A DNA stretch of 64,000 bases from Nelumbo lutea (GCA_022828595.1 JAKGHH010000001.1:207948348-208012347); one strand, 5' to 3'. Counted from the first letter of the stretch, positions 10,085 through 23,540 are shown. The notes: generated by a model not told the origin, from the letters alone. Numbers and translations: made by a program.

Positions 10085-11450
10085 AATGAAAAGTTTTTTT
10101 TAAGTATCCTATTGTTCTTTTCTTTTGTTCTGTGCGTTCATTTTTCCAAGTCAGAATCAAAAGGTGTTCTCTACTTTCTTGTGGGGATGTAATTAAGGGG
10201 AACAATCCGTATGATTCCTTGAATGGGCCTTACCCAAAATAATAAAAACTCAATCACTTGATTGAGTGAATTATGTTGCATGAGAATTTATTAAAATTTT
10301 CACACCAACATCCACTAATCCTTCTGATCTAATCACAATGTTCCTTGTCCCATCCACCCCTCCATATCAACCCTCCTTATGCCAACATTCAAAGGCATAC
10401 CCAAGTTTTAGCCCCCACCTGAGTCAGTGCTTTATTAGATTCCCTTTGGTCCTAAACAACCAAAAACAAATCCGAATCATTAACACTGCAACGTTCTGGG
10501 CCAGGTCAAAGAACTGCAGAGCCATTGCCTTGATCTCTCTTTCCGTTGATCTTAGCTTCTCTAGATTTTGCAGCAGACTTCGTAAGTCCAGACCTCTCAT
10601 ATTTATGGATCTCCCATACCCATTCTGTTCTTCCAAATCTTCTCTTACCTATGATGCGACTAGACAAAGTCTCCACTCCCTTTAGGAAATTTGGTCGCCT
10701 AAAGTTAAAAGCCTTTTCTCTTATAGATTTTTAACCTATTAGAGAGATCCGGACTTAACACCAATAGCTTTAGACCTCAAAAATTGGTCCCCACTTAATC
10801 TGCGACCCCTTCTTTGCACCCAAAATGCCTCTTTAGATTCTTTTACCAAAAAACCCCTCTACCTTTTTCATTTCCCAGAAACCTTTCAGCCCGACCATCC
10901 ATGTGTTCAATAATTAAATTCTTTGAATTAAGCTTCGAGTTGATCTCTCCATCTTCCCACCTATTCACCTTCTTTCTTCCTTGGTTATTGAACATATCCA
11001 ACAAACTGTTCCCACTCGCAAAAACATTCTTTTTATTACCAAAAGTGCCCTTGTCTTCAACCTCAACCAACTGAGACACTTTTCAACTTTGACCTGTTCA
11101 TTTTAGATGCTTGAAAAAATCCGCTGCCCTCCTCCCATACTGCCATATTTTCAGTCCATCTTGCCGGATATGTTCCTTTGACAACTAACCTCAAATTATA
11201 AAGTTCTCTACCAAACTAAAGCAACAGAGAAGCTGACACTAGGTGAGTTTCCTTTACCTCAACTGGGATACATGGAACAACAAGGTTCTTCCACGAAATT
11301 GTCCTTGGATTGGTGACTTGAATCTCCCACATGCATCCTCCACAGCCAAAAGTGTTTGGAAACACCAGACATGCATGGGAATACCAAAGACATTTATCCA
11401 CACCGAACTTTAGGGTCCCAAATTTCTTAATTCCCCAACTAATGGATTCT
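10085..11450. other. Unassigned region, open stretches on both strands
   Basis: Several overlapping frames are open here on both strands. The most protein-like is on the - strand (11079-10843, with a GNKKNVFASGNSLLDMFNN segment), and another - strand frame covers 10636-10424 in a different phase. Stops separate them, so if coding they are debris of one decayed reverse-strand ORF, perhaps a retroelement. I recognise no domain. Confidence 0.3.
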
Positions 11451-11451
11451 A

Positions 11452-12882
11452 GGGTCGGCAATTATAACCCTGACCCATTTGACCCACCCAATCCACCCTT
11501 ACCCACCCGTTTTAGTGGCGGGTCAGCTTGACCCATTAGGGTCAAGGGAAAAAGGTCAGGGTGGGGTTGGGCAATGGTACCCATTGGGTCAGTTGGGGTT
11601 TGGGGTTTTAAGGTTAGGGTTCGAAATTCTCTGCAAAGTGAAACTTTTCACTTCTGAGAAAATCAGATGCCACAATTCCAAGGTTAGGGTTTGAAGGGTT
11701 GGAAAGTTCCCCCAGACATGGTTCATAGGTTGATTCTCCACAACATCTGACCTCCGTCTTCACCAGAGAATAATCATATGGTGCTGCTGTAAGTTTAAGT
11801 TTCATTCCTATATTGTGTTGCAGAATATGGGAGTAAATATTACAGAAGATTGCGTTCATTTAGGGATAGTAAGAACGAGACTCACCAGAGATCAGAAGGC
11901 CTTGTTACAAGTGATATCAAATCATCAACAAAGATTTTAATCATTTAATATTCTAACCTAATCCGGAGTTGAAGCCTTGAAAATTTCTCTCAAAAAGTTC
12001 CAGTTCCGGTATTCTTTCTCACTTTGAAACTCTTGAAAATGGTTCCACAGGTAAGTTGAATTTTAATGTTTTACTTTTGACGTGAAATTAGAAAAAGAAA
12101 AGAAATTCAGAGATTAGGAGAATCAATATGATAAATTGAATATGTATATTCTTCAGACTGCTGTGGTGCTGCCACAACTTGCTACATCTCATCCAAGACT
12201 TGCGCTTCCCACAAGTACTTCAAGACTTAAGGGTGTTTCTGACGTTCCCTTGCCACTGCAACTCTGTGCCTCTGTTTTCTTCACCAAGGCCAATTCATTT
12301 TATGTCTTTCTGCATTTTTTTTATATTTTTCTTCATTTTTGTACTTTTCTATAAGTTTTGTTTTGTTTTTTTTTTTGCATTTTAGTGTTTTTCTATATTT
12401 TCTATTTTATAATTTCTTTGTTTATTTTTTTTTGTAATTTAGGTATTTTCCTATATTTATGTCTTTGTTTTTCTTTTGTACTTTTTTATATTTTTTGTTT
12501 ATTTTCTGTTGTTTGTATTTTTTCTGTAATTTTGCTTTTTCATATTTCTGCAATTTTTATATTTTGTTATTTTCTGCATTTTATATTTTGTTATTTTCTG
12601 CATTTTATATTTTGAATTTTATATGATTTTTTATTTTTGTTATATTTTTCTTTTATATGTTATCTGCAATTTCTTCATTTTTTATAATTTTCTTTTATTT
12701 TTACATTTTAAATGTGGGTAAACGGGTCATATGGGTGGGTTAGGGTGGGTCAGGGTCAGGGTGGGTTGTGACCTGCTAATATGCATTAAATATGGGTAGA
12801 AATGGGTTAGTGGGTTAATATGGGTGGGTTGATACTCAACCCTTACCCAATCCAACCCACACATTTGCCACCCCCAGTGGAT
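11452..12882. mobile_element. Non-autonomous element, GGGTGGCAA-type ends
   Basis: The left end GGGTCGGCAATTATAACCC and the right end, which reads inward GGGGGTGGCAAATGTGTGGG, are imperfect inverted repeats. Both are followed by sub-terminal GACCCA/TGGGTC-rich DNA. The interior contains an extremely T-rich tract (12300-12700). The end type is common among plant hAT-like non-autonomous elements. Boundaries are approximate. Confidence 0.5.
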
Positions 12883-15800
12883 TCCACCTCCCCAATCTAA
12901 GTTCTGGGCATCAAGATTGATTTTGTTGATGACTAAGAATGCCCAATGCTTTGTCTCACTTCCAAAAGAGAAGAAAGAAACCTGCATTGAGTTTCCTCAC
13001 CTGAAAGGACCTACTTGGCTTCCATTCAGCTGATGCCCAAGAGCTCACCTTTTTGACATCTGGATCAGATTTCACAAACCATCCAACCAAACACTTTCCA
13101 AGCAGCCTGAGACGATCGAGCGTTCCTTCAGCTAAACATACAATTATTTTCATTTTTTTGATCAATCACCTACAATTATTTCTCTCATCGTTTTATTTCA
13201 TTCTTCATTTTCATTTGAAGCAAAACCCTTTTTTCTCTCTCTCAATGCTCTCTCAGCCTGAGACAATTGAGCATTCCCTCAGAATATTGCTCTAGTGGGT
13301 CCATGTTTCTTCTTACTCTATAGCTTTAATTGAATATAGATGTATTATTTATGGGATGGGATGGGTTGGGTATGGAATCTCTTTTTAATTAGATGGGCCA
13401 GGTTTGGGATGGAGTGCTTTTGGGTTGCTTCAGGTTGAGTCAAAAACCATACTAGATCTGACCCATTGACATCAAGGAACATGTTCATTTTTGAAGGAAA
13501 AGTCTTGGTTGTGAAGAAGAATTGTGGCTGATATTTGCTCAATTGTGGTAGAATTTGTCCTTTCTTTGCGGTAAGAAGGCCAAGGTTCTTTGGAGTGTCA
13601 TCCTTTTGTGGTTGGGAATTCTGGGATATTTAGAAAGAAAGTAACATTTTCATTTTTGAAGGAAAAAGCTTGGTTCTACAGAAGAACTGTTATTGATTTT
13701 TGCTCAATGGTGTTAGAATGGTTATTTGACCAACTTGAATTTGAATATGAGTAGGCTGAGTTAATAGGCTGAGTAGTTTCTTTTATTTATTTATTGATGA
13801 ATATGAGTAGTTTCTTTTATTGTGATGTGATATTTGGTGAAATCCCATTTTATGTTTTCTTTGGTGGAATTTCTTCACCTATTTTTGTGCATTGTATTCT
13901 CTTTTATTTTAATAATAGTTCAAATTAATATAAAAAAGCTCCCAAAAGAATTCAATGGATCCAAAAGTTGGGATACAATGAGAAGGATAATCCCATAAGT
14001 TGGGATGTTTTGTAATTCCAAGGATGAGAGTAGGCTTCTTCCTAAGAGATTAAGGGAAAGGAATTTGGCCCTTAAATGTGAAAATTCTCAAAGTAAAGTA
14101 AAAAATTATTACATTTTGTGTAAACAACACATGGTTTTTGGTGCTAATGGGTATGATTCTTGTCCTGTTAACTTGAGTACTATATTGTGCCCCTAGCTCA
14201 TAAATGGTATGTTCATTCAGTTCCTTGCTTATGCATTGTGGTCACGGGAGAAGGGGTTTAGTGATAGGATAATTATTTTATGGGGAGGTCTTCTTTGGCC
14301 AGTAAGTTTCCTGGGCTTTCTCCTCTTCTCCTCTCAAAGAGCAGCTTGTCTGATTTTTTTCCCCTCATCATCTTCTATGGCACTGTATGATTGATAAGGT
14401 CAAGTCTCTTAGTGAGTTCTTAAAAGAGGTTCCAAGTGTTCCTACTGATAATGATGGTATACTGGATCTAGAGATGGGTGGTTATTTCTCTTGTCTTTAT
14501 TATTATGTATAGACATTGTACTTGGAGAATAGGGAAACATTGAACTACTTGTTTATCCACTATTATTTAGCTAGACAGTTCCTGATTCTTCTATTGTATA
14601 ATAATCCTTCTCTGAGGATATTGTACATGGTGGGAGAACTTGAGACTTCTCCAAGACTGGTTTCATTGGAATATGTGATCAATTGTATTCTGTGATCAAC
14701 AATTTTAAAGAGTTTTTGATTGACTGGATTTTTAGGGAGTGGTATAATGTCTCTGGGTTGGATGTTTTACAAGATGATAGTTCTTCCATCTCTTTCTCAA
14801 ATTTCAATATATTCACAAGTTTGCATACATTATTCTTTCCAAATTGCAACTGTATATTTTTTTGTTGTCATACTTGTCCATTTATAATTGGATAAATTAC
14901 TGGAGCTAAGGTTGGTCAATACACCGACCATTGTGTTCTAAGTTGAGATGCAAAATTGATGTTTTGTATCTTTTTGATGTTAACTCCTTTATGTCTGTCC
15001 ACTTACTTTCCATTGTAGTCCATAAATTGATAATCTTTCTGTTGGGAAATAATTTGTCATCTGTTTGATTAAGAGTTGTGAAAATGCAGATCACGAAGAA
15101 CTCTAATTATTGAGGATGTTGTATGCACTAATGCGCTATTGACAATTCATCCTGCATAATTAGATTAAGTGGTGTTTGATAATTAAGAACTCTAATGTTT
15201 AAAAAGGCAAAAGGCTATATTTCAGGTCTGAAGTGTAAAAAGTGGTAGATATTTTTTTTAGAGCCTCTGAAGTGAAAATATAAGAGCATTTGTGTTAGGG
15301 TGTTCTTTCAGCATCTAATAACTGCCTATTTTACTATTTGGCCCCTGGTAATATGTTGTTGGGATCTTCTTCTTTCTCCCGTCCTATCATTCTTCCTCGG
15401 CCTCTTTCTTAGTTGACAAAATACAACAGCACTGTTCCTCTTCAACCTCGAAACGTGGTAGAACACAATTACCGTTGGTGCCTGTGATGCTCGGTGGAGA
15501 AGACACGATGTGGACGATAATGGTAGAAGATGGTGTTTTCTTCTATCATTGGAGAGGAAATAACTTGAATTAGGGCTCAAAAATTAGGTTTAAAACAAGG
15601 GGTAAACCGTAAACATGAAGCGAAAAAAAAAGAATGGGTAAACATAGATCATTTTAAAAAGTTATAGGGGTATTTAGGACTTTGGCTAGGTTCTGAAACG
15701 TGTATGATCGCGCCAAATGACTAGGCCATGTCTTACCGTTTCAGACCTATTTTATCTATCAGAGTTTGTGTTGAGACCAGACCTAAATACAAGCAGGTTG

Positions 15801-16403
15801 CACTTGCACGTTTGAAAAGCTAGTTTTTCAGAGCATTATACGTTTGAAAAATGTTATAAGGTATGGCATTTTATTTATTTATTTTTTTGAAGGCGTATGG
15901 CATTTTATTTACATTTCTTATCTTTAATAATGCTTCATCGGATGGTGCTTCTACGCAAGGAGGATTTTGTTCATTATGCACCTTTTTCCATGATATCTAG
16001 ATTATCCAAAATGTTCAATGGATGATTCATTGCCATCATCTCATTGGAGCACCTGTCTGATTTTGCGTTTTTTTTTTTTTGTTTTTTGTTTTTTCTTACA
16101 CAACCCCGGGGGGGTAACTTCTTACATCTAGTTATTCGAGCATTGACTACTGTATGTGTTTGATACCACCACCACCTCCTGGCTCCTACACCATCATCAT
16201 CATTATGCTCATCAGTCATCTAGTTATTCAAACATTCTAGTCCACTGTTCTTAGGATTTCTTGTATTTGGATAATGAACCACACCATATCTAGGGAGAAT
16301 TTTGGCGAAGGTCTCCAATAGTTCATGTGGTTTCTAAGTCAGACCAGAATTTTCGTTGTTGTTATGGATCGGAATTGTTAATGGTTTCTGGTCACGGAAA
16401 CTT
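12883..16403. other. Intergenic A+T-rich DNA
   Basis: No gene recognised. Short + strand frames at 14005-14196 and 14209-14394 are the longest open stretches near 14 kb and resemble nothing I know. A near-repeat containing AGGAAAAGTCTTGGTT or AGGAAAAAGCTTGGTT followed by GAAGAA occurs near 13495 and 13662. A T run lies at about 16067-16096. Confidence 0.4.
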
Positions 16404-16404
16404 T

Positions 16405-17652
16405 AGGCCCCATTTGGCATCATTCTGTGGGAGTGTTCTTCACGTTTCTGACGTTCCCATAGAACGGGAACACGTTTGGCATGACATTTTCGATCGTTCT
16501 GTGTTTTTTTTGGAGTGGAATGACACATTCCTAGCATGTTTTTTTTTTTTTTGGAGTGACCATGATGTCACTCCTTAGGAGCGATAAACTGGGAACACAC
16601 GGTTCCTATGACGTCATTGTTAATTAACGAACAAGGTTCCCCATGAAAGGTTCAAAATAGCGATAAACATACTTGTTTTTTTACTGTTTATTTTTTTTTT
16701 AAACTGCTTCAGGGGAGCCGGTTTAGGACCCCTCCATCCTCTGAACCGGTCAGACCCCTGATACACCCACTGTAGGGGTGTATCGGAAGGGTCCTGGAAT
16801 GATACGTATCGGCCGATACGGGCCGATACGTAATGATACTTTGAACCTTGTCCCCATGTGTTGAGTGGGGTTCCAATGGTAACTTTGCAACTTTGTAGCC
16901 ATAATAAAGCCCTAGTCGAGCTTAATGGGGTTCTTCTTCTTCCTAGTGTTGACACACTCTCAAGCCTTTGCAGAGCTACGATCAGGCTGCAATCGTTCGA
17001 TCGGTTGTGTTTTTTAGCCGGTCTTCTTGAAATTAATCTTCACCATCTTTCTGCCGCACAGGTAAGAGCCTTCACTCCTTGATTAGTTCATTTCTTAGTG
17101 CTTTTTATCCTTGTTTATTTTTTATTTTCATTATCTTCATTTAACATGCAATTTGCTTGCTTATTGTAAAAATGTATTAGGTTTGAGCTTCCTCTTTAGA
17201 TTAACAAAAAAAAATATTGATTTATGCCATTGAATTGATCTGGCTTATTTAAGTGGTTTGATCAGATCGAACCACTGGTCTTAGCCATTCAAATGAACTA
17301 TCATGCATGATCTAAACTCTAAAGGCTGATCTGGGTTCTCCCACCTTCAAACTTGTGGTTCTCCCACCTTCAGATTGAACCACCGATCTTAGCCATTCAA
17401 ATGAACTGTCATGCATGGTCCTTTTTAATTACTTTTGAGAACTTGTTCAAGAATGGGTTTGAAAAACTAATCTTAAGATTAACAACGTATCATTATGCTG
17501 TTTCTGTGTCTTTTGAATAGAAACTTGCTCCTAAGGAACAAATTGCCAAACACTAGTGTTGTTCCCCAAGAACTAGAAATTCCATTCCTGTTTTGGAGGA
17601 GGAATTTCTCCAGGAATAGGAACAGGCAAGAACAATGCCAAACGGGGCCTTA
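16405..17652. mobile_element. hAT-like non-autonomous element, about 1.25 kb
   Basis: The left terminus AGGCCCCATTTGGCATCATT is mirrored by the right terminus, which reads inward AAGGCCCCGTTTGGCATTGT. Sub-terminal GTTCC/GGAAC motifs recur on both sides. The interior has no transposase frame. A sub-region at 16780-16850 has the palindromic GTATCGGCCGATACGGGCC motif often seen as dispersed plant repeats. Confidence 0.65.
17268..17421 (+). repeat. Direct repeat pair inside the hAT-like element
   Basis: A unit of about 45 bp containing CTTAGCCATTCAAATGAACT and CATGCATG occurs near 17268-17312 and again near 17376-17421, with a few substitutions. A shorter GGTTCTCCCACCTTCA doublet lies between them. 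Confidence 0.7.
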
Positions 17653-17934
17653 GTTGCTTTTCTTAGATTTATCTAAAAAAGTGGCTCCTTTTTCAATGTT
17701 ACTAATCAGTGTTTTGGAACTTGAACCGGGCTAAACCACTTGGACTGTTTGAATTGCAATCCCATCTGATCTCAAAATTGGGTTTCAGATTGAATGGGTC
17801 TTCTAGCAAGTAGGGCTGCAACTTGGGTCAGGTTAGTCTGAATTGGGTTGAAAAGTTTTAACTTTGGATTGGGCTTGGCCAACCTAGCTCAACTTGAGCC
17901 TGACTTAAGTTCATATAAATATTAGGGTAAATTA

Positions 17935-18626
17935 TAGATAATTACCTTGTACTTTGGGGTAGTGACGGATAGGTACCTTGAACTTCCAAATGTGACATTT
18001 GAGTGCCTTGAACTCCCAGAAACCACCCTAGTTCAGCTGTTAGTACTCCATCAGTTGTATGTAGCATGTGAAGTAATATGCGATTTTAAACATTACAAAA
18101 TACCAAAACTACCCTTGTGTATTTTTACCTTGCATTTTTATTTTTAGGTGGCAACAATGTTGGATGCTCTTCCTTGGTGATGATGTTCTCAAGTGGACAG
18201 AACTTATGCCAGCATTCTTGGATAAATTAAAAATGGAGTACAACTAGGGATTTCAGTACTGTAGCATTTTCCGGTGACGATTTTATTTTGCCAGTGAAGT
18301 CCTTTTGTTGAACTCAATCCTCACAAGCAAAGTGCTTTTCATTAAACTCAGCCCTCTTTGGCTTCTCTCTAGGGAACAGAATGAGCAATAGTGCTGCTTA
18401 GACCGAAGAGAACCCAACTAAACTGGAGTTGTTTTAGCCATTTCTAATTTTTTGTTTTCAATAATTCTAAAAAAATATATGGGCATTTTGATAATTTTAT
18501 CATACATTATAATGTGGATTAATAGCATTGAACCAACGTGTTTATTTTTGGGACTTCAGGGCATTAAGGTGTTGCATTTGAAAGTTCAAAGTAACTATTT
18601 GTCATTACCCCAAAAGTACGGGATAT
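17935..18626. mobile_element. Non-autonomous DNA element with long inverted ends
   Basis: The left end (TACTTTGGGGTAGTGAC, then GGTACCTTGAACTT) is matched by the reverse complement of 18560-18622 (TACTTTTGGGGTAATGAC, then GTTACTTTGAACTTTC). That gives imperfect terminal inverted repeats of about 55 bp. The interior is non-coding. Confidence 0.65.
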
Positions 18627-19865
18627 ATATATATATACTTTGTTTGAGAAAGGGTATAAAAGCTATTTTATTACAATTTTAATGCTAGTTTTAATTGCTA
18701 CTAAAATGCCTAATATTATGTATTTAATCAATCTCTAATGGTAATGATTGAAAATGTAACTTTAATTATTATTTTCTACCTCATTTAATCCCTTCTCATT
18801 AAGTCTTATACTTAAATTATTAACTTCTATTTTCTTTTATTAAATTAGCTCTATGTCAATATTTTTAACAATATAAACCCATATATTTTAAAACTGATTA
18901 AAAAACAAAACCATTTTTAATCCAAGTGGTGGCTAAGCAATTCAACCATTCGAAACAGATTGATCAACCTACAAAGTCATAGTTAGGTAATAAAATTTTT
19001 AAAATAGAAATAAACATAGAAACTTACAAAAAATTAGACACATTTATGATATTTTTATTAATCAAACTAAAAAAATATATATATAATAAACAAAAAATAT
19101 TTTTATTAATAATGAAAATGAAATACATAATTTAAAACTGACAAAAAATGAATTTGTTTTATTGTTTGGTAAGGATCAATAGTTCAAATTTTGAGTCAAA
19201 CATGTTAACCTTTAATGTCATAAATAAATAATAAAAGTGAATAAAATATAAAATATAAAAATGAAAAAAATACATGAATTTTGCAAAAAAACATGTAGGC
19301 ACATGTATAATATCATATATTTATCATATTAAGCAAAAAGTAAGTGTAAAAGATTAGAATTCTTTTTACACACAAAAATATAAAAATTTTATAGAAAAAA
19401 TTTGAGACATCTATAATTCTATATTTACACTACTATTAAAAATATGAATGAGATTGTGGAACTTTCTTTTGACTAAAATATGAATAAATCGGCCTATCAA
19501 TGATACTTGAAACTTCGCAACAACTTGATCCAATTATCACATATTTGGATGAAATGTTTATGTAATCAGAGATTTGGATTTGCAATCAACATCTGATTAA
19601 TAATAAAAAACAAAAAATAAAAAATACATAAAGTTTATAGAAAAATTTGGGTACATTATTACTATCATTAAGCACTTGCACACTTACAATTTTAATTTCA
19701 AAGCAAAATTTTGTTAATTCATGATAATCATGTCTTTTATTTATGTAATATATACTCATGCTAAAACTGAATTGACCTCTCCATCTTTGATACTAGGAAA
19801 TAATGACATGTAACAAGAGGAGATAGGGAAGTCGGGCCAACTTGAGCCAAACCCCATAGGTTAGA
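18627..19865. other. A+T-rich intergenic DNA
   Basis: Very A+T-rich with scattered short A and T runs. No ORF of substance, RNA gene or paired repeat was found. Confidence 0.5.
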
Positions 19866-20079
19866 GTAGGGGTGAGCATGGGACAATTTGGTTTGGTTCC
19901 ATGGCAGAGCCTGAAAGCTATCCTATAGGGGTTGGTTCCAAGTTTTTGGAATTAGAACCTACCTTGTAAAGGTCGGTTTTGGCCTTGGTGGTTCTAGGGT
20001 CTACTCATGAAACTTTTTCTTTGTTTACTCCACTCTTGAAAAAAAAAACATGTTCTTTAAAAACTTGATTCAACAAATA

Positions 20080-20081
<2 letters not shown>

Positions 20082-20122
<41 letters not shown>
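20082..20122. repeat. (TA)n microsatellite
   Basis: An uninterrupted run of about 20 TA units. Confidence 0.95.
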
Positions 20123-20125
<3 letters not shown>

Positions 20126-20604
20126 TAAAACTTATATTATTTTTATTGATTAAATTGAGTAAGTTAATATGTAGGCTATCATTATGTGGTTCAAAACTTA
20201 TAATTTAAATTTAAATTTTGTAAATATTATCTTTTACATTACTCATTATACACATTCAAATATTAACATGAAAATAAATGATCAAATCACTTAAAGTAAT
20301 TTGATGGTCAATTAAGACTATGGCCTTTGTAATCATGAGTGTTTGGGTTCAAATATTCATATCCCCAAAGTATTTGGGGTTTATTTCAAGGTAAGTTCAT
20401 TTCCAAGGCAGGTTCCATCATGACCAACCAAGGTCGGTTTATTGGGTTAGTTCGGGTAGGATAAACCCCTAAGCCCTAGAACTAGCCTAGGTGGAGGTCG
20501 ATCCCAAGAATTTGGAACCATACCCTACCCTATAATAGATCGAGTAGGATTGATCAAGGTTAGTTCAAGATTGATTCCATTCAATTCTAGGTAGAACCTA
20601 GGAG

Positions 20605-21095
20605 TGTCCATGGTTCGGTGGGCATATTTTGGAAATTGAACTGGTAGTACTAATTTTTCCATTTCTCCAAACCGAAATTGAACTGGTACCATCGATTAAC
20701 CGATTCATCGGTTTCGGTTTTTGACCAGTTTGATTCGTTAGTTTTTATATTTATAATATATATTATATAAATATATGTATAATATTATATTATAAATAAT
20801 AAATATATAATATATTTATAAATATATTATTATAAATATAATATAAGTATATATTTATATATAATATATAGAAAATATGTGACATATATTAAAAATATAT
20901 ATAAAATATACATATAAATATATATACCGGTTGGTTCAGTTAACTGTTGGTTTTTTTTGTAAGTTAACTGAAAACCGAATTGCTCCTTTGGTTTTTCAAA
21001 AAATCTAAACTAAAACCGAACTGATTGATTCGGTTAATCGCATTTTGCGATTTGATTTCTCGATTCGGTTCGGTTTTTCATGGACACCCCTAATA
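20605..21095. mobile_element. hAT-like MITE, GTGTCCATG ends
   Basis: The left end reads AGGAGTGTCCATGGTTCGGT. The right end, read inward, is TTAGGGGTGTCCATGAAAAA followed by an ACCGAACCG motif. Sub-terminal CGGTTT/AACCG motifs flank an A+T-rich core. No coding sequence. Confidence 0.65.
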
Positions 21096-21180
21096 GAACC
21101 TATCCATTTGTTGAACCCTAGGTTGGATTTAGGATTAGGGGTTCAAAAGTTTAGGTTGGATTAGATTTGACTTCAACCTA

Positions 21181-21407
21181 GGAATGGCAACGAGGCGGGG
21201 ATCATATTCCCCGTCCCTGACCCCCCAATTATGAAATTAACCCCCGTTTCCATTCCTGATCCTCGTTGGGGATAAAATTTGTCCTCTATCCTTGATACCT
21301 GATGGGGATGGATTCTTTGCGGGACCCGAATCCCCAAAATTTTTTTTAGATATCAGTATTTATTTGAAAAATAAATTTACTTAAAATAAATAAAAATTTT
21401 AAATATA

Positions 21408-21476
<69 letters not shown>

Positions 21477-21600
21477 GGGGTTGGGGTTGGGGTAGGGCAG
21501 GGACCTCAATCCCCATCCTCGACCCCGATCCCAATCGGAAATTTTTATTAATTCCCGTCCTTGTCCTCACTCCACCAAAACAATTCCACCTCTAACCCAT
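21181..21600. mobile_element. Non-autonomous element with GGAATGGCAACG end
   Basis: The left end GGAATGGCAACGAGGCGGGG is followed by GGGGAT/ATCCCC motifs. The right flank carries the complementary ATCCCCATCC-type motifs, with a (TA)n run between. The right end near 21600 is less certain. The element near 63537-63960 has a similar end and similar sub-terminal motifs. Confidence 0.5.
21412..21473. repeat. (TA)n microsatellite
   Basis: About 30 TA units forming the core of the surrounding element. Confidence 0.95.
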
Positions 21601-22560
21601 GGGGTCAGAGAAGTCGATCCCTGGATGGGGAAAATTGCCATCCGTAATGACATAATCCGGACTGACTTGTACCCGTACAGCGGTAATGGATTTCATAATT
21701 CTCAAGACAAGTTGATTGAAGAATTAAATAAATGAAAAGGAGAATAAGTGTGAGCGGGATGATTTGACCAAACTTTATCGAATAATGAACGAATGATTTG
21801 ACGGGAACAAAGTAAATAGTGAGAATCCGAGGGTATATATCTACAATTAATATTATAGACGCGCAAATGCAAACAAAAGAATAATGGAAAGCCTCTGTAT
21901 TTTGAATTAAATCAAAGAGTGAAAAGTTAAGAGGGGTTGTCACATGACTCCCTGGTCTTGTGAATTATCCATGAGATGAGAGCCAGAGCGTTGTGGTTCT
22001 TGGATTCCCAATTTCCCATTGTATCAGTTTATTGGCTCCTCCTGTCAGAACATAGCAACGTTAACGTCACGGAACCCATAAGTCCACAAATTATTTCGAC
22101 ATCCATACCCACAGATCACTACCATCACTGTATTCCCATGAATTACAAGGGTCCTATGTGCAATTATAATGTCAGTGGGCAGAGATGTGGGAACATCTCA
22201 AGGATAGCAGATCCGATTTCTATTATTCATCCCATGGTTTCATTTCTCAAGACTCCACCAATAGCTTGAAGTCCCATATAGTCCTCGCAAAACCGTCTTT
22301 CATACCATCCTGAGTGGTATATTGAGAATATCTCGATAGTTACATGTTTTTATTTATGGAGAGATATTTTAAATGCACATGTGCAAGGGGCTGTAAGGAC
22401 AATTTTGTGAGATCAATCCAAATTCGAATAATTCAACCTAAAAATATATATGAAAGTTGAAACAGGTCGGATCTCTTGAAAGCCAAAATGGTATAAACAT
22501 CCCCAAGATAATTTATAATGATCAAAAACAAAATCATATACACCAAGCTGGACATTTATT
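21601..22560. other. Unassigned, two unrelated open frames
   Basis: Frames at 21943-21605 (-) and 21976-22269 (+) are open for about 100 codons each, but neither has a recognisable motif. Near 22300-22370 is a decayed copy of the palindromic MITE core seen at 23541 (TATTGAGAATATCTC and GGAGAGATATTTT). Confidence 0.35.
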
Positions 22561-22564
22561 ACTT

Positions 22565-23155
22565 GGGTGTTTGGTTTGAGAGCATTTCACAGGTGTTCTG
22601 TTTCACAGGTGTTTCCCATTTATAAGTGTTTGGTCTTGTATGTTATTTGAAAAAGTAACTTAGTTGGCCAAGTAAAGTGGTTTAAGTTGTTACTATAAAA
22701 TATTTATTATTGACAACTGTATGACATCTAAAAAAGGTGTCACCTTTTTCAAACTTTAATGTGCTTGGTTATGCACACGTTTATAGATGAATCATTTATT
22801 ACCTTAAACGTTTATTTGTACAACCTATGCTTAACGTTTTTTGCTTTTGTTGTTTGGTTGAGTATTACTTTAAATATTTTTTACTTTCCGCATCAATTTA
22901 ACACCCCATAGAAGTGTGCCATAAAAGCATTTCGTTTCAAAAAATACTGAGGCATTGGGGGAAATTGGGGGAAATGAGAATTTGATGTTTCCCAAATTCC
23001 CATGCACATAAATAAAAACGTTTCAGTTTTTTAGTGTTTATTTGATGAATGGGAAAACCAAACAGTGGTTTCATATGTAATAAAACACCAATATGCTTAT
23101 GTGGTGCTGATGTGGTGGCATTTTTCAATAAATGCCTACCGAACCAAACACCCTC
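22565..23155. mobile_element. hAT-like non-autonomous element
   Basis: The left end GGGTGTTTGGTTTGAGAGC is mirrored by the right end, which reads inward GAGGGTGTTTGGTTCGG. The interior is A+T-rich and non-coding. No clear 8-bp target duplication. Confidence 0.55.
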
Positions 23156-23349
23156 TTGATGGTTCAGGATTACTAAGGCAATTCAAGAACCACTGGTTTT
23201 GACTATTCAAGAAATGCCTCTTTTCTAGAAAGGAGTATCTCTTATACTTGTATATTAAATTTAAGAAGGCATACTCTTACCAGAGGGGTGATGTGTAGTT
23301 ACAGTATGATCCACGCCACACCTATTGTGCTGTTATTTATTGTTTATCT

Positions 23350-23496
23350 TTTTTTTTTTGGTAGAATGAAGCAAGATTTTTCACCCATAACTTTCCCCTT
23401 TACCTTTTTTTCCCCCAAAGTGCTGGTTGCAGGACTTGATTCCGCATCAATGCTGGAACAACCCAACTAACACACCACTGAGCCAGCCCTCGGTTA
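23350..23496 (-). mobile_element. tRNA-derived SINE with target duplication
   Basis: On the - strand the element begins TAACCGAGGGCTGGCTCAGT. TGGCTCAGTGG fits a Pol III A box, and GGAATCAAGTCC about 40 bases on is a degenerate B box. The 3' end is an A-rich tail (the T run at 23350-23360 on the + strand). The flanks are direct repeats of 18 bp with one mismatch: GTTATTTATTGTTTATCT at 23332-23349 and GTTATTTATTGTCTATCT at 23497-23514. Those are the hallmarks of LINE-mediated retroposition. A related fragment lies near 37085-37195. Confidence 0.8.
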
Positions 23497-23540
23497 GTTA
23501 TTTATTGTCTATCTGTGGTATAGTTTGAAAGTGGAATTGG

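Noticed and set aside
9990..10205. 71-codon - strand frame downstream of the hairpin array
   Set aside because: Low-complexity Lys/Arg/Phe sequence from A- and T-rich DNA, no motif.
12136..12615. Overlapping + strand frames rich in Phe, Ile and Tyr, looking like membrane segments
   Set aside because: They arise from a T-rich tract inside a non-autonomous element; there is no polar loop structure or splice context.
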